A DNA stretch of 64,000 nt from Leptodactylus fallax (Eukaryota > Chordata > Amphibia > Anura > Leptodactylidae): the NCBI GenBank assembly GCA_947044405.1, contig CAMRHE010000035.1:10381618-10445617 (forward strand), written 5' to 3'. Under the pieces are notes generated by a model, which saw only the letters and a program-made list of their open reading frames with translations, did not search any database and was not told the origin of the DNA. Position numbers and translations under genes: made by a program. This document shows, in pieces, positions 21,536 through 33,129 of this stretch; the stretch's first letter is position 1; each line of letters begins with the position of its first letter.

Positions 21536-24500
21536 CTTTATTTATATAGCGCCAACATAGCACTTTAAAAATCAGAGGACACATGAACGAACAATATGAG
21601 ACATTACAATATGACAAAAAAAAATTAAGATACCAAACAATAGGAGTGAGGGCCCTGTTCGCAAGAGCTTACATTCTAGGAGGAAATAGAGTGACACAAG
21701 AGGTAAGAGGGCTTGTTTGGTACAATGGTCCAGTCATCTTTTACTAAATAAGGTCATGTAACAGCCAGTATCTGTGAATATAAAGATACTACATGAAGAG
21801 AGTACAGGGTAACTTCTAGATGGATGGGTCTAGATCTGAGGAATAAATGAGAAAGGATGGAATGGGATAAGAAATGTTAGTGTAGTGTGTGCAGGTGTAG
21901 AACAATGTGATTATGTCATGTGATAAGTCTGCCTAAACAGATGTAATTTTAGGGCAGTTTTGAATCTGCTATAATTGGGTATTAATCTGATTGTCCGAGG
22001 TAAAGCGTTCCAGAGCACCAGTGCAGCTCAAGAAAAGCCTTGGAGTGGGATCTTTGGATAACAGAGGATGCAAGTCTAAGGTCATTGGCAGAATGAAGAG
22101 GATGGTTAGGGCGGTAGACAGTGATGAGGGAAGAAATGTGGGGAGATGCAGCACTATGGATGGATTTGTGGGTGAGTATGATAATTTTATATTGTATTCT
22201 GTTGGGGATGGTCAACCAGTGCAGTGATGGGCAACCAGACAGCGGGCATGCTGCCTCGGCGTAATAGTAAGACCGTAGACAGAAATGGAGATATCAGGGT
22301 TAGGTAGTTAGAGGACAGAGGGAACACAAGAAGTTCAGTTTTCAAAAGATTAAATTTCAGAGAGAAGACATGATGTTAGAGATAGCAGAGAGACAGTCAC
22401 AGGTGTTCTGTAGTAGTGCAGGGGTGATGTCACAGGATGAGGTATATAGCTTGGTGTCATCATCACAAAGATGGTACTGAAAGATAAATCTGCTGATGGT
22501 TTGATCAATAGGGGCTGTGTAGAGAAAGCAAAGGAGGGGGCCAAGGACCGAGCCCTGAGGAACCCCAACAGCAAGGGGAAGAAGAGAAGAGATTGCACCA
22601 GTGAAAGATACACTAAATGAGTGGTCAGAAAGATAGGAAAAAAACCAAGAGAGAGCATTATCCCTGAGGCTGATGGAGCAGAGAATAGTGAGGAAGAGTT
22701 GGTGGTCTACAATGTCAAATGCTGCTGAGAGATCCAGAAGAAAAAGTAGTGAATAGTTCCCTTTAGATTTAACTGTCAGGAGATCATTGGAGACTTTTGT
22801 AAGCATGATTGAAAGAGGAGGGAAAGATTTCAGAAGAGAGAGAGAGGTTAAATATTTTAGTAAGAAGAGTTGTAACAGCAGGGGACAGAGATCGAAAGAG
22901 GTGTGACGGGATATGATCACTTGTGCAAGTAGTATGGTGAGAAGAAGAAAGGAGCTGGGATATTTCTTCTTCTGTTACCGAGTCAAAGAATAAGAGTTGT
23001 GAATGAAGGAGGGAAGGGGATTGATTCTGCTTGGAGATTGGGTTATTTCCTGATGGATGTTGTCGATTTTGTCTTTGAAATATGTGGCCATGTCTTGAGC
23101 TCTGAGATCTGTGACAGGTACCTGCACCTTCGGCTTAAGGAGGGAGTGAAAGGTGTCAAAGTGTCATTTAGGTTTATTGGAGAGAGAAGAGATGAGAGTG
23201 GGAAAGTAGGCTTGTTTGGCGAGGTGAAGGGCAGAGTTATGGGTTTTGAGCATAAACTTTAAGTGAAGAAAATCTGCAGATGTGTTAGATTTTCGCCACA
23301 AACGTTCAGCACATCCTCAGCACCGCTGAAAAAAATGTGTTTCAGGAGTGCGCCAAGGTGGCCAGTGTCTGTGTTGGGATTTTCAGATGGTCAAGGGTGC
23401 TACTTTATCCAGGGCAGTTTTGAGAGTCTCTTTGTAGTGTTTGGTGGCCAGTTCAGGGCAGGATAGAGAAGAGATGGGAGACAGTGATGACTGTAGGGTT
23501 TCTGAGAGGTGATGTGTGTTAATAGCTCACAGAGTTCTGTATGTGTGGTAGGTTGGTGTGCTTTGCGATGGACAAGAGTCTTTGAAAGACAACTATGGTC
23601 AGAAATTGGTAGCCAAGCATTAATAAAGTCAAATACAGAACAGAGCCATAAGAAGACCAGATTGAGTATATTACCATCTTTGTGTGTGGGAGAAGTAGTA
23701 AGCTGTGAGAGACCAAGAGAGGCGGTTAGTGATAGAAGGAGAGAGGCAGAGGGGAAGATGGGGGTGTTAATGGGAATGTTAAAATCACCCATAATGAGGG
23801 TAGGAATCTCACAGGATAGGAAATTGGGAAGCCATGAAGCAAAGTGATCTAAGAACTGGTAGAGTGAGCCAGGGGACGTTAGATGACAGCTACTCTCAGG
23901 GAGAAAGGGTGGAAAAGTCTGATAGTGTGGACCTCAAAAGAGGAGAAGGAGAGCGATGGTACTGGGGGAATGACCAGAAAAGTGCATTGTGGTGATAGAA
24001 GAAATGCCTACACCTCCACTCTGCTTATCCTCAGGTCTAGGGGTGTGTGAAAATGGGAGGCCATCACAAGAGAGTGCAGCAGGAGAGGCAGTGTCAGACT
24101 GTTTAATCCAGGCTTCTGTAACAACCAACAGGTTAAAAGACTTTGAAATGAAGAGATCTTGAATAATGTCAGAGAAAGAGATGGCAGACAGCAAATATTA
24201 ATAAGGTTAGCAGGGTTTCTTTGTGAGACAGATATAGAGCTGAGGTTAGCAGAAGAATTTGGACCAGGGTTTGGAAAGATGTCTTCAGCCGCTAGTAGCA
24301 GGAAAATGGAGAGAGACAGCAAATGGTTAAATAACTTGAGAGATCGTCTAATTTGTTGCATAGAAGAACAAGGTGGGTTAAGGTGGTTGAGGAAGGTGAA
24401 CAGAGAATGGGAGCTGCACATAGGAGAGGGAAGGAGAGAGGGACTTATGTGGATAGAAGTATCAGGAGGTGAGAATGGGCGGTAAGTTTGTAAAAAAGTA

Positions 24501-24545
24501 GCAAATAGAATAAAAAGATATGCAGTGAACACAGTGGGACAACTG
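21536..24545 (-). pseudogene. L2/CR1-group LINE, broken
   Basis: On the minus strand the parts come in order: an N-terminal endonuclease portion (about 24194-23934, VTEAWIKQSD), the rest of an APE endonuclease (23792-23400, with GDFN and the SDH motif), a linker, reverse transcriptase (22920-22357, with [21 protein letters not shown] and CDDDTKLY in place of the usual YADD), and a 3' UTR ending in a TATATAAATAAAG-like tail and (TTA)n near 21536. The reading frame is interrupted several times, so no active protein is made. Upstream, PNPGP-type sequence near 24240 may be the protein start region. The 5' limit is uncertain. A more decayed relative is at 55285-57190. Confidence 0.8.
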
Positions 24546-25768
24546 TGATTAGAAACTTACAAGTTTTTTGGAGTAGTTATTTAGCTGAACTGTCTTCTGC
24601 CCTGTCTAACTGCCATGAGTAACTGCAGCTTCTATACACTTGTGATTGAATCACTTAGGATTGAATTGCATCGTGCCAACCCCAGCACTCATGCCTCACC
24701 TATTACTATGTCTACTTATATAGGATACATAGGCTTAGATGCAGCACTAAATTAGCTCGTAAAACAATTAATCAATTAAGCTCAACGAATGAACTAAGAA
24801 AACTATGCACAGAAAGACTAACAGACTTGCAGGACTTCAGGCATCATAAAACAATGTTACATCTACAAACAAAGACAACATTGGATGATTTAGGATGATG
24901 GGAGTTGTTAATATACCATGAAGGAAACTTTGCACAGATGAGTAGATAGTTTCAGCAGGCAAACAGATAATATGAAATATGGAGTTGTTGATATTCCTGA
25001 ATTGAAAGTTGAGATAAAGATTAGATCCATACCATGAGTAAATGTCATTAATATTTTATAATCCCACTTTGGTTTACTCAGTAATAGAGACAACTTTTGA
25101 ATTGATGCTAATATTTCCATGTTAGAGAGACTCATGTATTTTGTTGTACTATGCCAAAGTGGAGTCTACCACCAAATTTGTCAATGTGTAGCTATTATTA
25201 TGACAATGGAACTTCATTTAGCTCATTTGCATAAAGAATGAAAGCTTTATTTCTGCAAACTGGCAGCAAAGAAATGTCGATTTCAAAAAACATATGTATT
25301 ACTCTACACACCATTGCTAATAAGTGCAATGGACAAACCTGGTGGTAGACTTCCTTAAATCACAAGGTTTACTATGATGGAAAGACATACAATAAGTAGC
25401 ATAAAGTACAAATAATAAATTGTGTAATGATTTTTTAAATGGCAATTTGCGAATGACATAGCTGATGAGTAACATATATCTCAAATACATGAGAGCAGTG
25501 AAAACAATTAATGTCTGTAGGTAAAGGATAGGGGGAAGAGGATAATGGGAAGTATAGTACAGCGAAACAGGGTAGAGTACAGAGGAAGACAGACAGGAAT
25601 GGCCATAATAATCATAAACTAACAGTCTATCCATTTCATTTATTTACATATCTATTTTATCTCTATGAGCTTCATGTTTGTTTGCTTTTTTTTCATATGC
25701 CCACAGTCCAATTAAAACTGCAAAACTAATAAGGCTGAATTCTTAATCCCATTGTGTGCTCAAGCCTC
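24546..25768. other. No gene seen; may include LINE 5' sequence
   Basis: The first ~200 bp may be the 5' UTR of the preceding LINE. The rest is AT-rich with no motif; minus-strand frames at 24908-25135 and 25317-25634 have no recognisable domain. Confidence 0.4.
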
Positions 25769-25910
25769 TTAAAGGAGTTGTCCAGTTCTTTCTATTGATG
25801 AGGTATCCTGAGTATCCTGAGTTTATCAGTAAAAGATCAGTGGATGTTTGACACTTGGGACCCCACTTATTAGCTGTTGGAAGAGGTGGCAAAAGTCACT
25901 CCTTTCTTTT
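25769..25910 (+). repeat. Fragment of TTAA-flanked 'AGGGG' MITE family
   Basis: TTAA at 25769-25772 is followed by AGGAGTTGTCCAG and a GATCAGTGGATG...GGGACCCC interior similar to 54880-54930. No right end was found. The next ~225 bp up to the Tc1-like end hold nothing I recognise. Confidence 0.4.
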
Positions 25911-26463
25911 TTTCCTTGACAAATGTAGAAACACTCTGGTAAAAGATGTTACACTTCAACAGTTATACAGTCTAGATCCAGTTCCCCTCAGTGCCATATT
26001 GAAAAGGCCATGACCACGACCAAGGGAAGACCAGCAGAGCCTTATACATACTGTATACTTTGTATACGTACATTTATATATCAGGGGAAAAAAGCTGACC
26101 ATCAGAAAAGATGGGATACTAGAATTAACTTATCAAGTACACAGCATTCCAAATTATTATGCAAATTATATTTTTCTCTGATTTTCCTAAATGGTCGATG
26201 AAAATAAGTCAGTATAATATTCAAATCTTCAACCTCTAGAGTTTAAATAAAATTTAATTGGACAAACCTACCAATGATAAAGAATTTTTTTTTCACAAAT
26301 TAAAAAATCTAAATCCACTGTTTCAAATTATTATGCACAACAGAATCTTTAAACATTTTATAGGTTGTAAAGAACTGAAAATGGTCATTTGTGGAAATTT
26401 GCAGCATTAAGAGTTTACATTTACTGAACTAAAAAAGCTATTTCAATCAAAAACATCTTAAAA

Positions 26464-26715
26464 CTAAGGACCCATGTAGCGGGCCGCAGCAAAAAGCGGC
26501 AGACTTTCTGCTTTAATTATACCTACAGGGAAACCTCCGGCGTTTCCATAGGTATAATTGACATGCTTCGATTAGTTGACATGCCGCAATAGTTTTGCAA
26601 ATCGTAGCGTGTCCGCTGCACAAATTTTTCCACAATGTCTGGATGGGATTCGCTAGAATCCTATCCACTTTACAGTCACTGTAAAACATCATGTTTTTTC
26701 CCACGACATTTCCTA
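26464..26715. repeat. MITE, 'AAGGCCCC/TAGCGG' type
   Basis: It starts AAGGACCCATGTAGCGGG and carries the ATTATACCTAC, GTATAATTGACATG and GTCTGGATGGGATTCGC blocks seen at 6786 and 13472. It is shortened internally and abuts the next MITE. Confidence 0.6.
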
Positions 26716-26832
26716 GAGCTAAGGCCCCATGTTGCGGAAACGCAGCTTTTCTGTTGCAGATTTTGTTGCGATTTTAGGAGCCAAAGCCAAGAGTGTATTG
26801 AGCAAAAGGTAGAAGTATAGATACTTCCTATA

Positions 26833-28442
26833 TACAATGGGGAAAAAAAGTATTTAGTCAGCCACCAATTGTGCAAGTTCTCCCACTTAATAAGATGAGC
26901 GAGGCCTGTAATTGACATCATAGGTAGACCTCAACTATGAGAGACAAAATGAGAAAACAAATCCAGAAAATCACATTGTCTGATTTTTAAATAATTTATT
27001 TGCAAATTATGGTGGAAAATAAGTATTTGGTCAATAACAAAAGTTCATCTCAATACTTTGTTATATATCCTTTGTTGGCAATGACAGAGGTCAAAGGTTT
27101 TCTGTAAGTCTTCACAAGGTTGGCACACACTGTTGCTGGTATGTTGGCCCATTCCTCCATGCAGATCTCCTTTAGAGCAGTGATGTTTTGGGGCTGTCGC
27201 TGGGCAACACGGAATTTCAACTCCCCTCCAAAGGTTTTCTATGGGGTTGAGATCTGGAGACTGGCTAGGCCACTCCAGGACCTTGAAATGCTTCTTACAA
27301 AGCCACTCCTTCGTTGCCCTGTAGGTGTGCTTGGGATCATTGTCATGCTGAAAGACCCAGCCACGTTTGATCTTCAATGCCCTTGCTGATGGAAGGAGGT
27401 TTGCACTCAAAATCTCACGATACATGGCCCCATTCATCCTTTCATGTACACGGATCAGCCGTCCTGGTCCCTTTGCAGAGAAACAGCCCCAAAGCATGAT
27501 GTTGCCACCCCCATGCTTCACAGTAGGTATGGTGTTGTTTGGATGCAACTCAGCATTCACTCTCCTCCAAACACGACGAGTGGTGTTTCTACCAAACAGT
27601 TCTACTTTGGTTTCATCTGACCATATGACATTTTCCCAATACTTTTCTGGAACATCCAAATGCTCTCTAGCAAACTTCAGACGGGCCCGGATATGTACTG
27701 GCTTAAGCAGGGGGACACATCTGGCAATGCAGGATCTGAGTCCCTGGCGGCATAGTGTGTTACTGACGGTAGCCTTTGTTACGTTAGTCCCAGCTTTCTG
27801 CAGGTCATTCACTAGGTCCCCCTGTGTGGTTCTGGGATTTTTTCTCACTGTTCTTGTGATCATTTTGACCCCATGGGGTGAGTTCTTGCGTGGAGCCCCT
27901 GATTGAGGGAGATTATCAGTGGTCTTGTATGTCTTCCATTTTCTAATTATTGCTCCCACATTTGATTTCTTCACACCAAGCTGCTTGCCTATTGCAGATT
28001 CAGTCTTCCCAGCCTGGTGCAGGTCTACAGTTTTTTTCGTGTGTCCTTCCACAGCTCTTTGGTCTTCACCATAGTGGAGTTTGGAGTGTGACTGTTTGAG
28101 GTTGTGGACAGGTGTCTTTTTTATACTGATAACAATTTCAAACAGGTGCCATTACTACAGATAATGAGTGGAGGACAGAGGAGCCTCTTAAAGAAGAAGT
28201 TACAGGTCTGTGAGAGCCAGAAATCTTGCTTGTTTGTAGGTGACCAAATACTTATTTCCCACCATAATTTGCAAATAAATTCTTTAAAAATCAGACAATG
28301 TGATTTTCTTTATTTGTTTTCACATTTTGTCTCTCATAGTTGAGGTCTACCTAGGATGTCAATTACCGGCCTCTCTTATCTTTTTAAGTGGGAGAACTTG
28401 CACAATTGGTGGCTGACTAAATATTTTTTTTTTCCCACTGTA
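26833..28442 (-). mobile_element. Tc1 transposon, copy A, full length with broken transposase
   Basis: The 1606-bp element (26835-28440) has inverted ends beginning CAATGGGGAAAAAAAGTATT and ending TTTTTTCCCACTG, with TA at both flanks (26833-26834, 28441-28442). The end sequence is shared with copy B (36696-38284) and the fragment at 50293. This is a Tc1 type that I recall as widespread in fishes and frogs. It sits inside a MITE. Confidence 0.88.
27045..28073 (-). pseudogene. Tc1 transposase, copy A, two frameshifts
   Basis: The cut-and-paste transposase is about 340 codons. The N-terminal helix-turn-helix region reads [20 protein letters not shown]. The DDE residues are all still present: [17 protein letters not shown] and [10 protein letters not shown], consistent with DD34E. 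Two single-base changes break it. One base is missing in the A-run near 28034 compared with copy B, so the ATG at about 28071-28073 soon meets a TAG. One extra C in ACTCCCCTCC near 27228 shifts the frame just after the catalytic Glu. The catalytic core could be read from an internal start, but the tail is scrambled. Confidence 0.88.
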
Positions 28443-28546
28443 TTTCCCATTCCTTTTGTAGCCATTCTTGGCTTTGGCTCAAAAAACTGCAGCAAAAAAT
28501 TTGTAGTGCTTTGGCTCATTTTGAGCCAAAGTCACGATTGGATTAA

Positions 28547-28798
28547 GCTTACTTATATAGCTCCATCATATTCCGCAGTGCTTTACAGACATTATCAGTC
28601 ACTGTCCCATATAAGGCTGACAATCTACATTCCCTATCAGTATGTCTTCGGAGTGTGGAAGGAAACTGGAGTACCCGGAAGAAATCCACGCAAACACAGG
28701 GAGAACATACAAACTCCTTGCAGATGTTGTCATTGGCAGGATTCAAACCTAGGACTCCAGCGCTGCAAGGCTGCAGTGCTAACCACTGAGTCACCCTG
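28547..28798 (-). repeat. tRNA-derived SINE
   Basis: On the minus strand it begins with a tRNA-like head (GACTCAGTGGTTAGCACTGC, then GGTTTGAATCC-like B box) and ends TATATAAGTAAGC. Copies at 52761-53219 and 60030-60232 show the same order. The tail resembles L2-type LINE 3' ends, which suggests mobilisation by such a LINE. Confidence 0.8.
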
Positions 28799-28959
28799 TA
28801 AATTTCCCATTCCTTTTGTAGCCACTCTTGGCTTTGGCTCAAAAAATACAGCAAAATAAGCAGCAAATCTGCAACAAAAAAAGCTGCTTTTCTGCAAGGT
28901 GGTGCAATAATGGCCCTAATAGGCCAAGTCACAAGTTAACATAGGACCCATTCTTTGAT

Positions 28960-30668
28960 ATAATAATAATAATAATAATAATAATAGTCCTTTAATAGTC
29001 CCACAATGGGGAAATTCAGTGTGTTACAGCAGCAAAGATAAGATAAGATAAGCAGATACAAATACAAATACAACATGTACAGGAATGTTCCAAGGTGAGA
29101 GGCATTACATTAATAGCAGACAGACAGATAGGACGTAGCGTGGGGGGGGGGGGGGGGAATTTAACAGGCAGAGAGATATTTCAGTTCTCTGTGTGTAATG
29201 ATCTCTGCTTAGGTCGGTGTTGGTTGTACAGCCTAACCGCGGTGGGGAGGAAAGACTTCCGATAGCGCTCCTTCTCACACCTAGGGTGGAGCAGTCGGTC
29301 ACTGACAGTACTGCCCAGCGCAATCACAGTCTCATGCATGGGATGGGAGTTATTCTCCCGCATGGAGCTCACCACGGACAGTATCCTTCTGTCACCCACC
29401 GCCTGCACTGGGTCCAGTGGGCTCCCCAAGACAGAGCTGGCCCTTCTAATCAGCTTGTCAAGTTTATTTCTGTCCCTGGTTGATATACTACTCCCCCAGC
29501 AGGCCACTCCAAGGACGATGGCTGATGCCACTACCGAGTTGAAGAAAGTCCTAAGAAGTGCCCCCCGGATTCCAAAGGCTCTCAGCTTCCTAAGCAGGTA
29601 GAGCCTGCTGTGGCCCTTCCTGTACAGGGCCTCCATATGATCTGCCCAGTCCAGCTTATTATTAAGGAGCAAACCCAGGTACTTATAGGTGTTCACAATC
29701 TCGATGCCCGTCCCCAGGATGTCCACTGGTTTTGGAGGGCATCTGCCTTTATGGAAGTCCACCACCATCTCCTTGGTCTTCCCCGCGTTAATCTTCAGGT
29801 GGTTCTGGTGGCACCAGTCCACAAAAACCGGTTCAGTTCTCTGTACTCCCTGTCATCATCGTCTGTGATGAGGCCTACTATTGCAGAGTCGTCAGAATAC
29901 TTCTGTAGGTAGCAGCTGGATGAGTTGCACCTAAAATCAGCAGTGTACAGTGTGAAGAGGAAAGGGGCGAGAACCGTACCCTGAGGTGCCCCCGTATTAC
30001 ATATAACGGTACCTAACACACAGTCTTGGGCTCTCACGCATTGAGGTCGATTTGTGAGGTAGTCTAGGATCCAGTTGGAGAGGTGGTGGTCCACTCCAGC
30101 AAGGCCCAGCTTGTCTCTCAGTAACCTGGGCTGTATGGTGTTAAAAGCACTGGAGAAATCAAAGAACATTATTCTCACCGTGTTCCCTGGTTTTTCCAGG
30201 TGAGACAGAGCCCTGTGCAGAAGGTGAATGATGGCATCATCTACCCCAATGCCCGGTCGATAAGCAAACTGGAGAGGGTCCATAGCGGGGCTCACTAGAG
30301 GGCGAAGATGTGTGAGAACCAATCTCTCTAAGATCTTCATCAAGTGGGATGTCAGTGCTACAGGTCTGTAGTCATTGAGGTCCATAGGGTGAGGTTTCTT
30401 TGGAACTGGTACCACACAAGAAGATTTCCATAATTCAGGGACTATTTCCTGCCTCAGGCTCATATTATACATATATGTAATTATACCACACAGCTGGTCC
30501 CCACAAGTCTTAATTAGCCTTGCACTGATGTCATCTGGCCCTGCGGCTTTCCTCGCCTTGATCTTTTTCATCTCCTTCCTCACCTGGGCCCGTGTGAAGG
30601 TCAGACTGTGGTCAGATAAAGACAGATTTCTGGATTTACTGGTCTGTTGGGAAGTAGCCACATGGGGT
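28960..30668 (-). mobile_element. 5'-truncated L2/Rex1-like LINE
   Basis: The insertion lies inside the old Tc1-like element. Its 3' end, on the left, is a TAATAA microsatellite at 28962-28986, followed inward by a GATAA repeat near 29038 and a G17 run near 29142. It lacks an endonuclease domain, so it is truncated at the 5' end near 30668, where Tc1-like sequence resumes. Confidence 0.75.
29181..30668 (-). pseudogene. LINE reverse transcriptase, one frameshift
   Basis: The first segment (to 29795) holds finger and palm motifs: KARKAAGPDDI, NDYRPVALTS, FDFSSAFNTI, GAPQGTVLAP and YSDDSAIVG, the last being the catalytic box. The second segment (29822-29181) continues with DWCHQNHLKINAGKTKEMVV, NTYKYLGLLL and the RT C-terminal region. 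The two are joined by a single extra T in GGTTTTTGTGG near 29828, the only clear break. The sequence is therefore fairly young for a LINE relic. Target-primed reverse transcription would be its function if intact. Confidence 0.85.
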
Positions 30669-31569
30669 TGCATCCATTTAAATTTTGAGTTTTTGGATAG
30701 TTTCTGCTTGAATTTCTTTGCAGGATTTCAGAATAGTCTTCCAGAGCTGCTGTTTTGATGTGAACTGCCTACCACCTTCATAGATCCTTTGCTTGAAGAT
30801 ACTCCAAAGGTTCTGAACAGGGTTGAGGTCAGGGGAGTATGGTGGCCACACCACGAGTTTCTCTCCTTTTATGCCCATAGCAGCCAATGACAGAGTTATT
30901 CCTTGCTGCATCAGATGATGCATTGTCATGCGTGAAGTTGATTTTGCTACGAAAGGCACGGTTCTTCTTTTTTGTAACATGAAAGAAACTGGTCAGTCAA
31001 AAACTCTATATACTTTGTAGAGGTCATTTTCATACATTTAGGGACCCTAAAGGGGCATACCAACTCTAAACATGATCCTGGCTCAAAAGATGACTCTGCC
31101 ACCTTCTTGCTCAAGTCACAGTCTTGTTAGGATATAGTGGCCATCCACCAAGCATCCACTACTCCATCAATCTGGACCATCCAGGGTTTCACGGCACTCA
31201 TCAGTAAACAAGACTGTTTCAATATTAGTCTTCATATATGTCTAGCCCTACTGAAACCATTTCTGCTTGTGAGATCCTGCACCTTGAGGTTCGTGGGACT
31301 CCACAGGCACCAGGAGCATTACCTACCTGTTTGCTGCTTTGTAATGGTATTTTAGAAGCTGCTCTCTTAACCCAATGAATTCGTCTGGTATAAACTTTCC
31401 TCATTATGCCTTTATCTGCACAAAACTGCTCTGAATCAGCCGTAAATCTCTTCACAGTACGATGATCACGCTTAAGTTTACATGAAATATCTAAAGTTTT
31501 CATACCTTGTCCAAGGCATTGCACTATATGATGTTTTTCGGCAGCAGAGAGATCCTTTTTCTTTCCCAT
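30667..31569 (-). pseudogene. Tc1-like transposase of the old outer element, decayed
   Basis: The N-terminus MGKKKDLSAAEKHHIVQCLG starts at 31569, followed by a helix-turn-helix region (CKLKRDHRTVKRF) and KIPLQSSKQ. The C-terminus at 30980-30678 has WPPYSPDLNPVQNLW, in which Gln replaces the catalytic Glu. Stops and frameshifts lie between (31225-30980). The family differs from the Tc1 copies A and B: these share only the general DDE fold. Not functional. Confidence 0.8.
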
Positions 31570-31615
31570 ATTGCTTGAAAGCTGTGGACTGCTTAATAAT
31601 GAGGAACGTCCTTCT

Positions 31616-31985
31616 TAGGCTATGGGCCCATGTAGCGAGCCACAGTCAAAAAACACAGCGGAAAAGACTGAGGCGGAAATGCATGGTGTTTTTTTCTGCA
31701 GCGTTTTTCACAAAAAGTCTGCAGAGTTTCCCTCTGCTGACTTTCTGCCTCTGTTATACCTAGCCTGCGTTTCCGTAGTTATAACTGACATACTGCGATT
31801 TTCAAAAATGCTAACATTTTTGAAAACACACCTTTTCAACTGCAGATTTTTTTCTGCAATGTGTGGATGGGATTAGCCAGGATCCCAACCACTTTGCAGG
31901 TAATGTAAAAGGCACCATTTTTTACTGTGCCGTTTTTGCCGTGGCCAAAACGCTGCATTTTTCGCAAAGTGGTGTACCTTTAATT
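31616..31985. repeat. MITE, 'GCCC/TAGCG' type, inside the old Tc1-like element
   Basis: It begins TATGGGCCCATGTAGCGAGCC and ends near AAACGCTGCATTTTTCGC. Internal blocks (GTCTGCAGAG, ATTTTCAAAAATGC, TGTGTGGATGGGATTAGCC) match the MITEs at 6786 and 41911. The sequences on both sides read as parts of the Tc1-like terminus. Confidence 0.65.
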
Positions 31986-32148
31986 GGGCTCACCTGACAA
32001 AATAATTATCACAGGTATCTAAGCTTGAATTCAGGGATCCAAAGAGCCCTGAAACACAAAACTATCCATTTAAATCTTTAATAAATCCGATTTGCTTAAT
32101 AATTTTTAATGCAGTGTATAGTAAAAAGAAAAGGTCAGCATTGGACTT

Positions 32149-32470
32149 TTAACCCCTTACTGTCGCAGCCATTTTTCATTTTTCGTTTTATACTCCCCGC
32201 CTTCCAAAAACCATAACTTTTAAATTTTTTCCTTCACATAGTCATGGGCTAGCCGTGAAACCAAGGGCTTAATTTTTGCAGGACAAATTTTGTTTCATAA
32301 TGATACTATTTAACATTCCACACAATCTATTAGAAAATTCTGAATGTCTTTGCCTGACTTTCGTACAGGCTTCATTTTTATGGCATTCATCGTACAGCCA
32401 AAATTAAATTTTACCTTTACTCTGTACTTCAGTATGATTACAGTGATGCCAAATTTACAAAATCCAAAGA

Positions 32471-32501
<31 letters not shown>

Positions 32502-33090
32502 TAAATTTTTTGAGGTCACCATATTCCAACACCCTTAATTTTTTTTTTTAGATTTCTGTATATGGGGCTGCATAAGGTGTATTTTTTTAGGGGGCCAGAT
32601 GTACTTTTCATTTTTGTCATTTTGAGGAATGTCTGATGTTTTGATACCTTTTTATTCCAATTTTTATGGGAGGTGAAACGCGACAAAACGGCAGGTCAGC
32701 TCTTTAGATTTTTTCCCCACTACAGAATTCATGGTATGGGAAAAAATATTTTTTATCATTTTATAGATCAGGAATTTTTAGATGCATGAATACCTAATGT
32801 GTATGTGTTTTACTGTTTATGATATAGGGAACTTTTAATATTTTTTAATATCTTGTAGACCCCAGGGGGTCTGATCACTAATACAATGCACTGCGAAGCA
32901 TTAGCAATGTATTGTATAGTCTGTACACTTCAATTAAAGGCTGCCTAGCACAGAATCCCTGTAATGACAAGCCTGGGAGCCTTCCCCACATCTTGATCCT
33001 CAGGTTTGACTAAGGCATCAGAATGGTTAATGCCTGTGATCAGTGCCAATATAATACAGCGGAGACCCAGCAACTATGGCCACCGCATCG
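32149..33090 (+). mobile_element. piggyBac-like TTAA element, left end and body
   Basis: TTAA (32149-32152) is followed by CCCCTTACTGTCGCAGCC. The body has AAAACCATAACTTTT, GGGCTTAATTTTTGCAGGAC and GACCCCAGGGGGTCTGATC, matching in inverted order the copy at 15390-17439. A clear right terminus is not visible. TTAA with a CCC-type end is typical of piggyBac-related elements. No transposase frame. Confidence 0.6.
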
Positions 33091-33129
33091 TTGTAGTAGT
33101 GCAGCGGATGTCAGAGAGGCGTTAATAGC

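Larger units (their letters stand above)
26716..28910. repeat. MITE, 'TTGCGGAAACGCAGC' type, split by a Tc1 and a SINE
   Basis: The left half (26716-26832) has AAGGCCCCATGTTGCGG, TTGCAGATTTTG and GAGCCAAAGCCAAGAG. The right half after the Tc1 has the inverted blocks CTTGGCTTTGGCTC, then a SINE at 28547-28798, then a second version of the same block (28803-28910) ending AAAAAGCTGCTTTTCTGCAA. The block TTTCCCATTCCTTTTGTAGCC therefore occurs twice, which suggests two MITE copies or a local duplication. Confidence 0.6.
26138..32118 (-). mobile_element. Old Tc1-like transposon, 5.98 kb as found, filled with later insertions
   Basis: The left end CACAGCATTCCAAATTATT at 26140 and the right end AATAATTTTTAATGCAGTG ending at 32116 are inverted (24 of 28 including the TA). 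TA flanks both sides (26138-26139, 32117-32118). Its own sequence lies at 26140-26460, about 28915-28960, 30667-31615 and 31986-32116; the rest is inserted MITEs, another Tc1, a SINE and a LINE. The transposase remnant runs on the minus strand at 30667-31569. That the outer pieces belong together is supported by the matching ends and by recall of this family's order. Confidence 0.75.

Noticed and set aside
23509..24485. Plus-strand frames of 108-112 residues rich in Glu, Arg and Gly
   Set aside because: They are antisense to the LINE endonuclease region, which has GDFN and SDH motifs on the minus strand.
27120..27906. Plus-strand frames of 89 and 179 residues
   Set aside because: They lie opposite the Tc1 transposase, whose motifs are on the minus strand.
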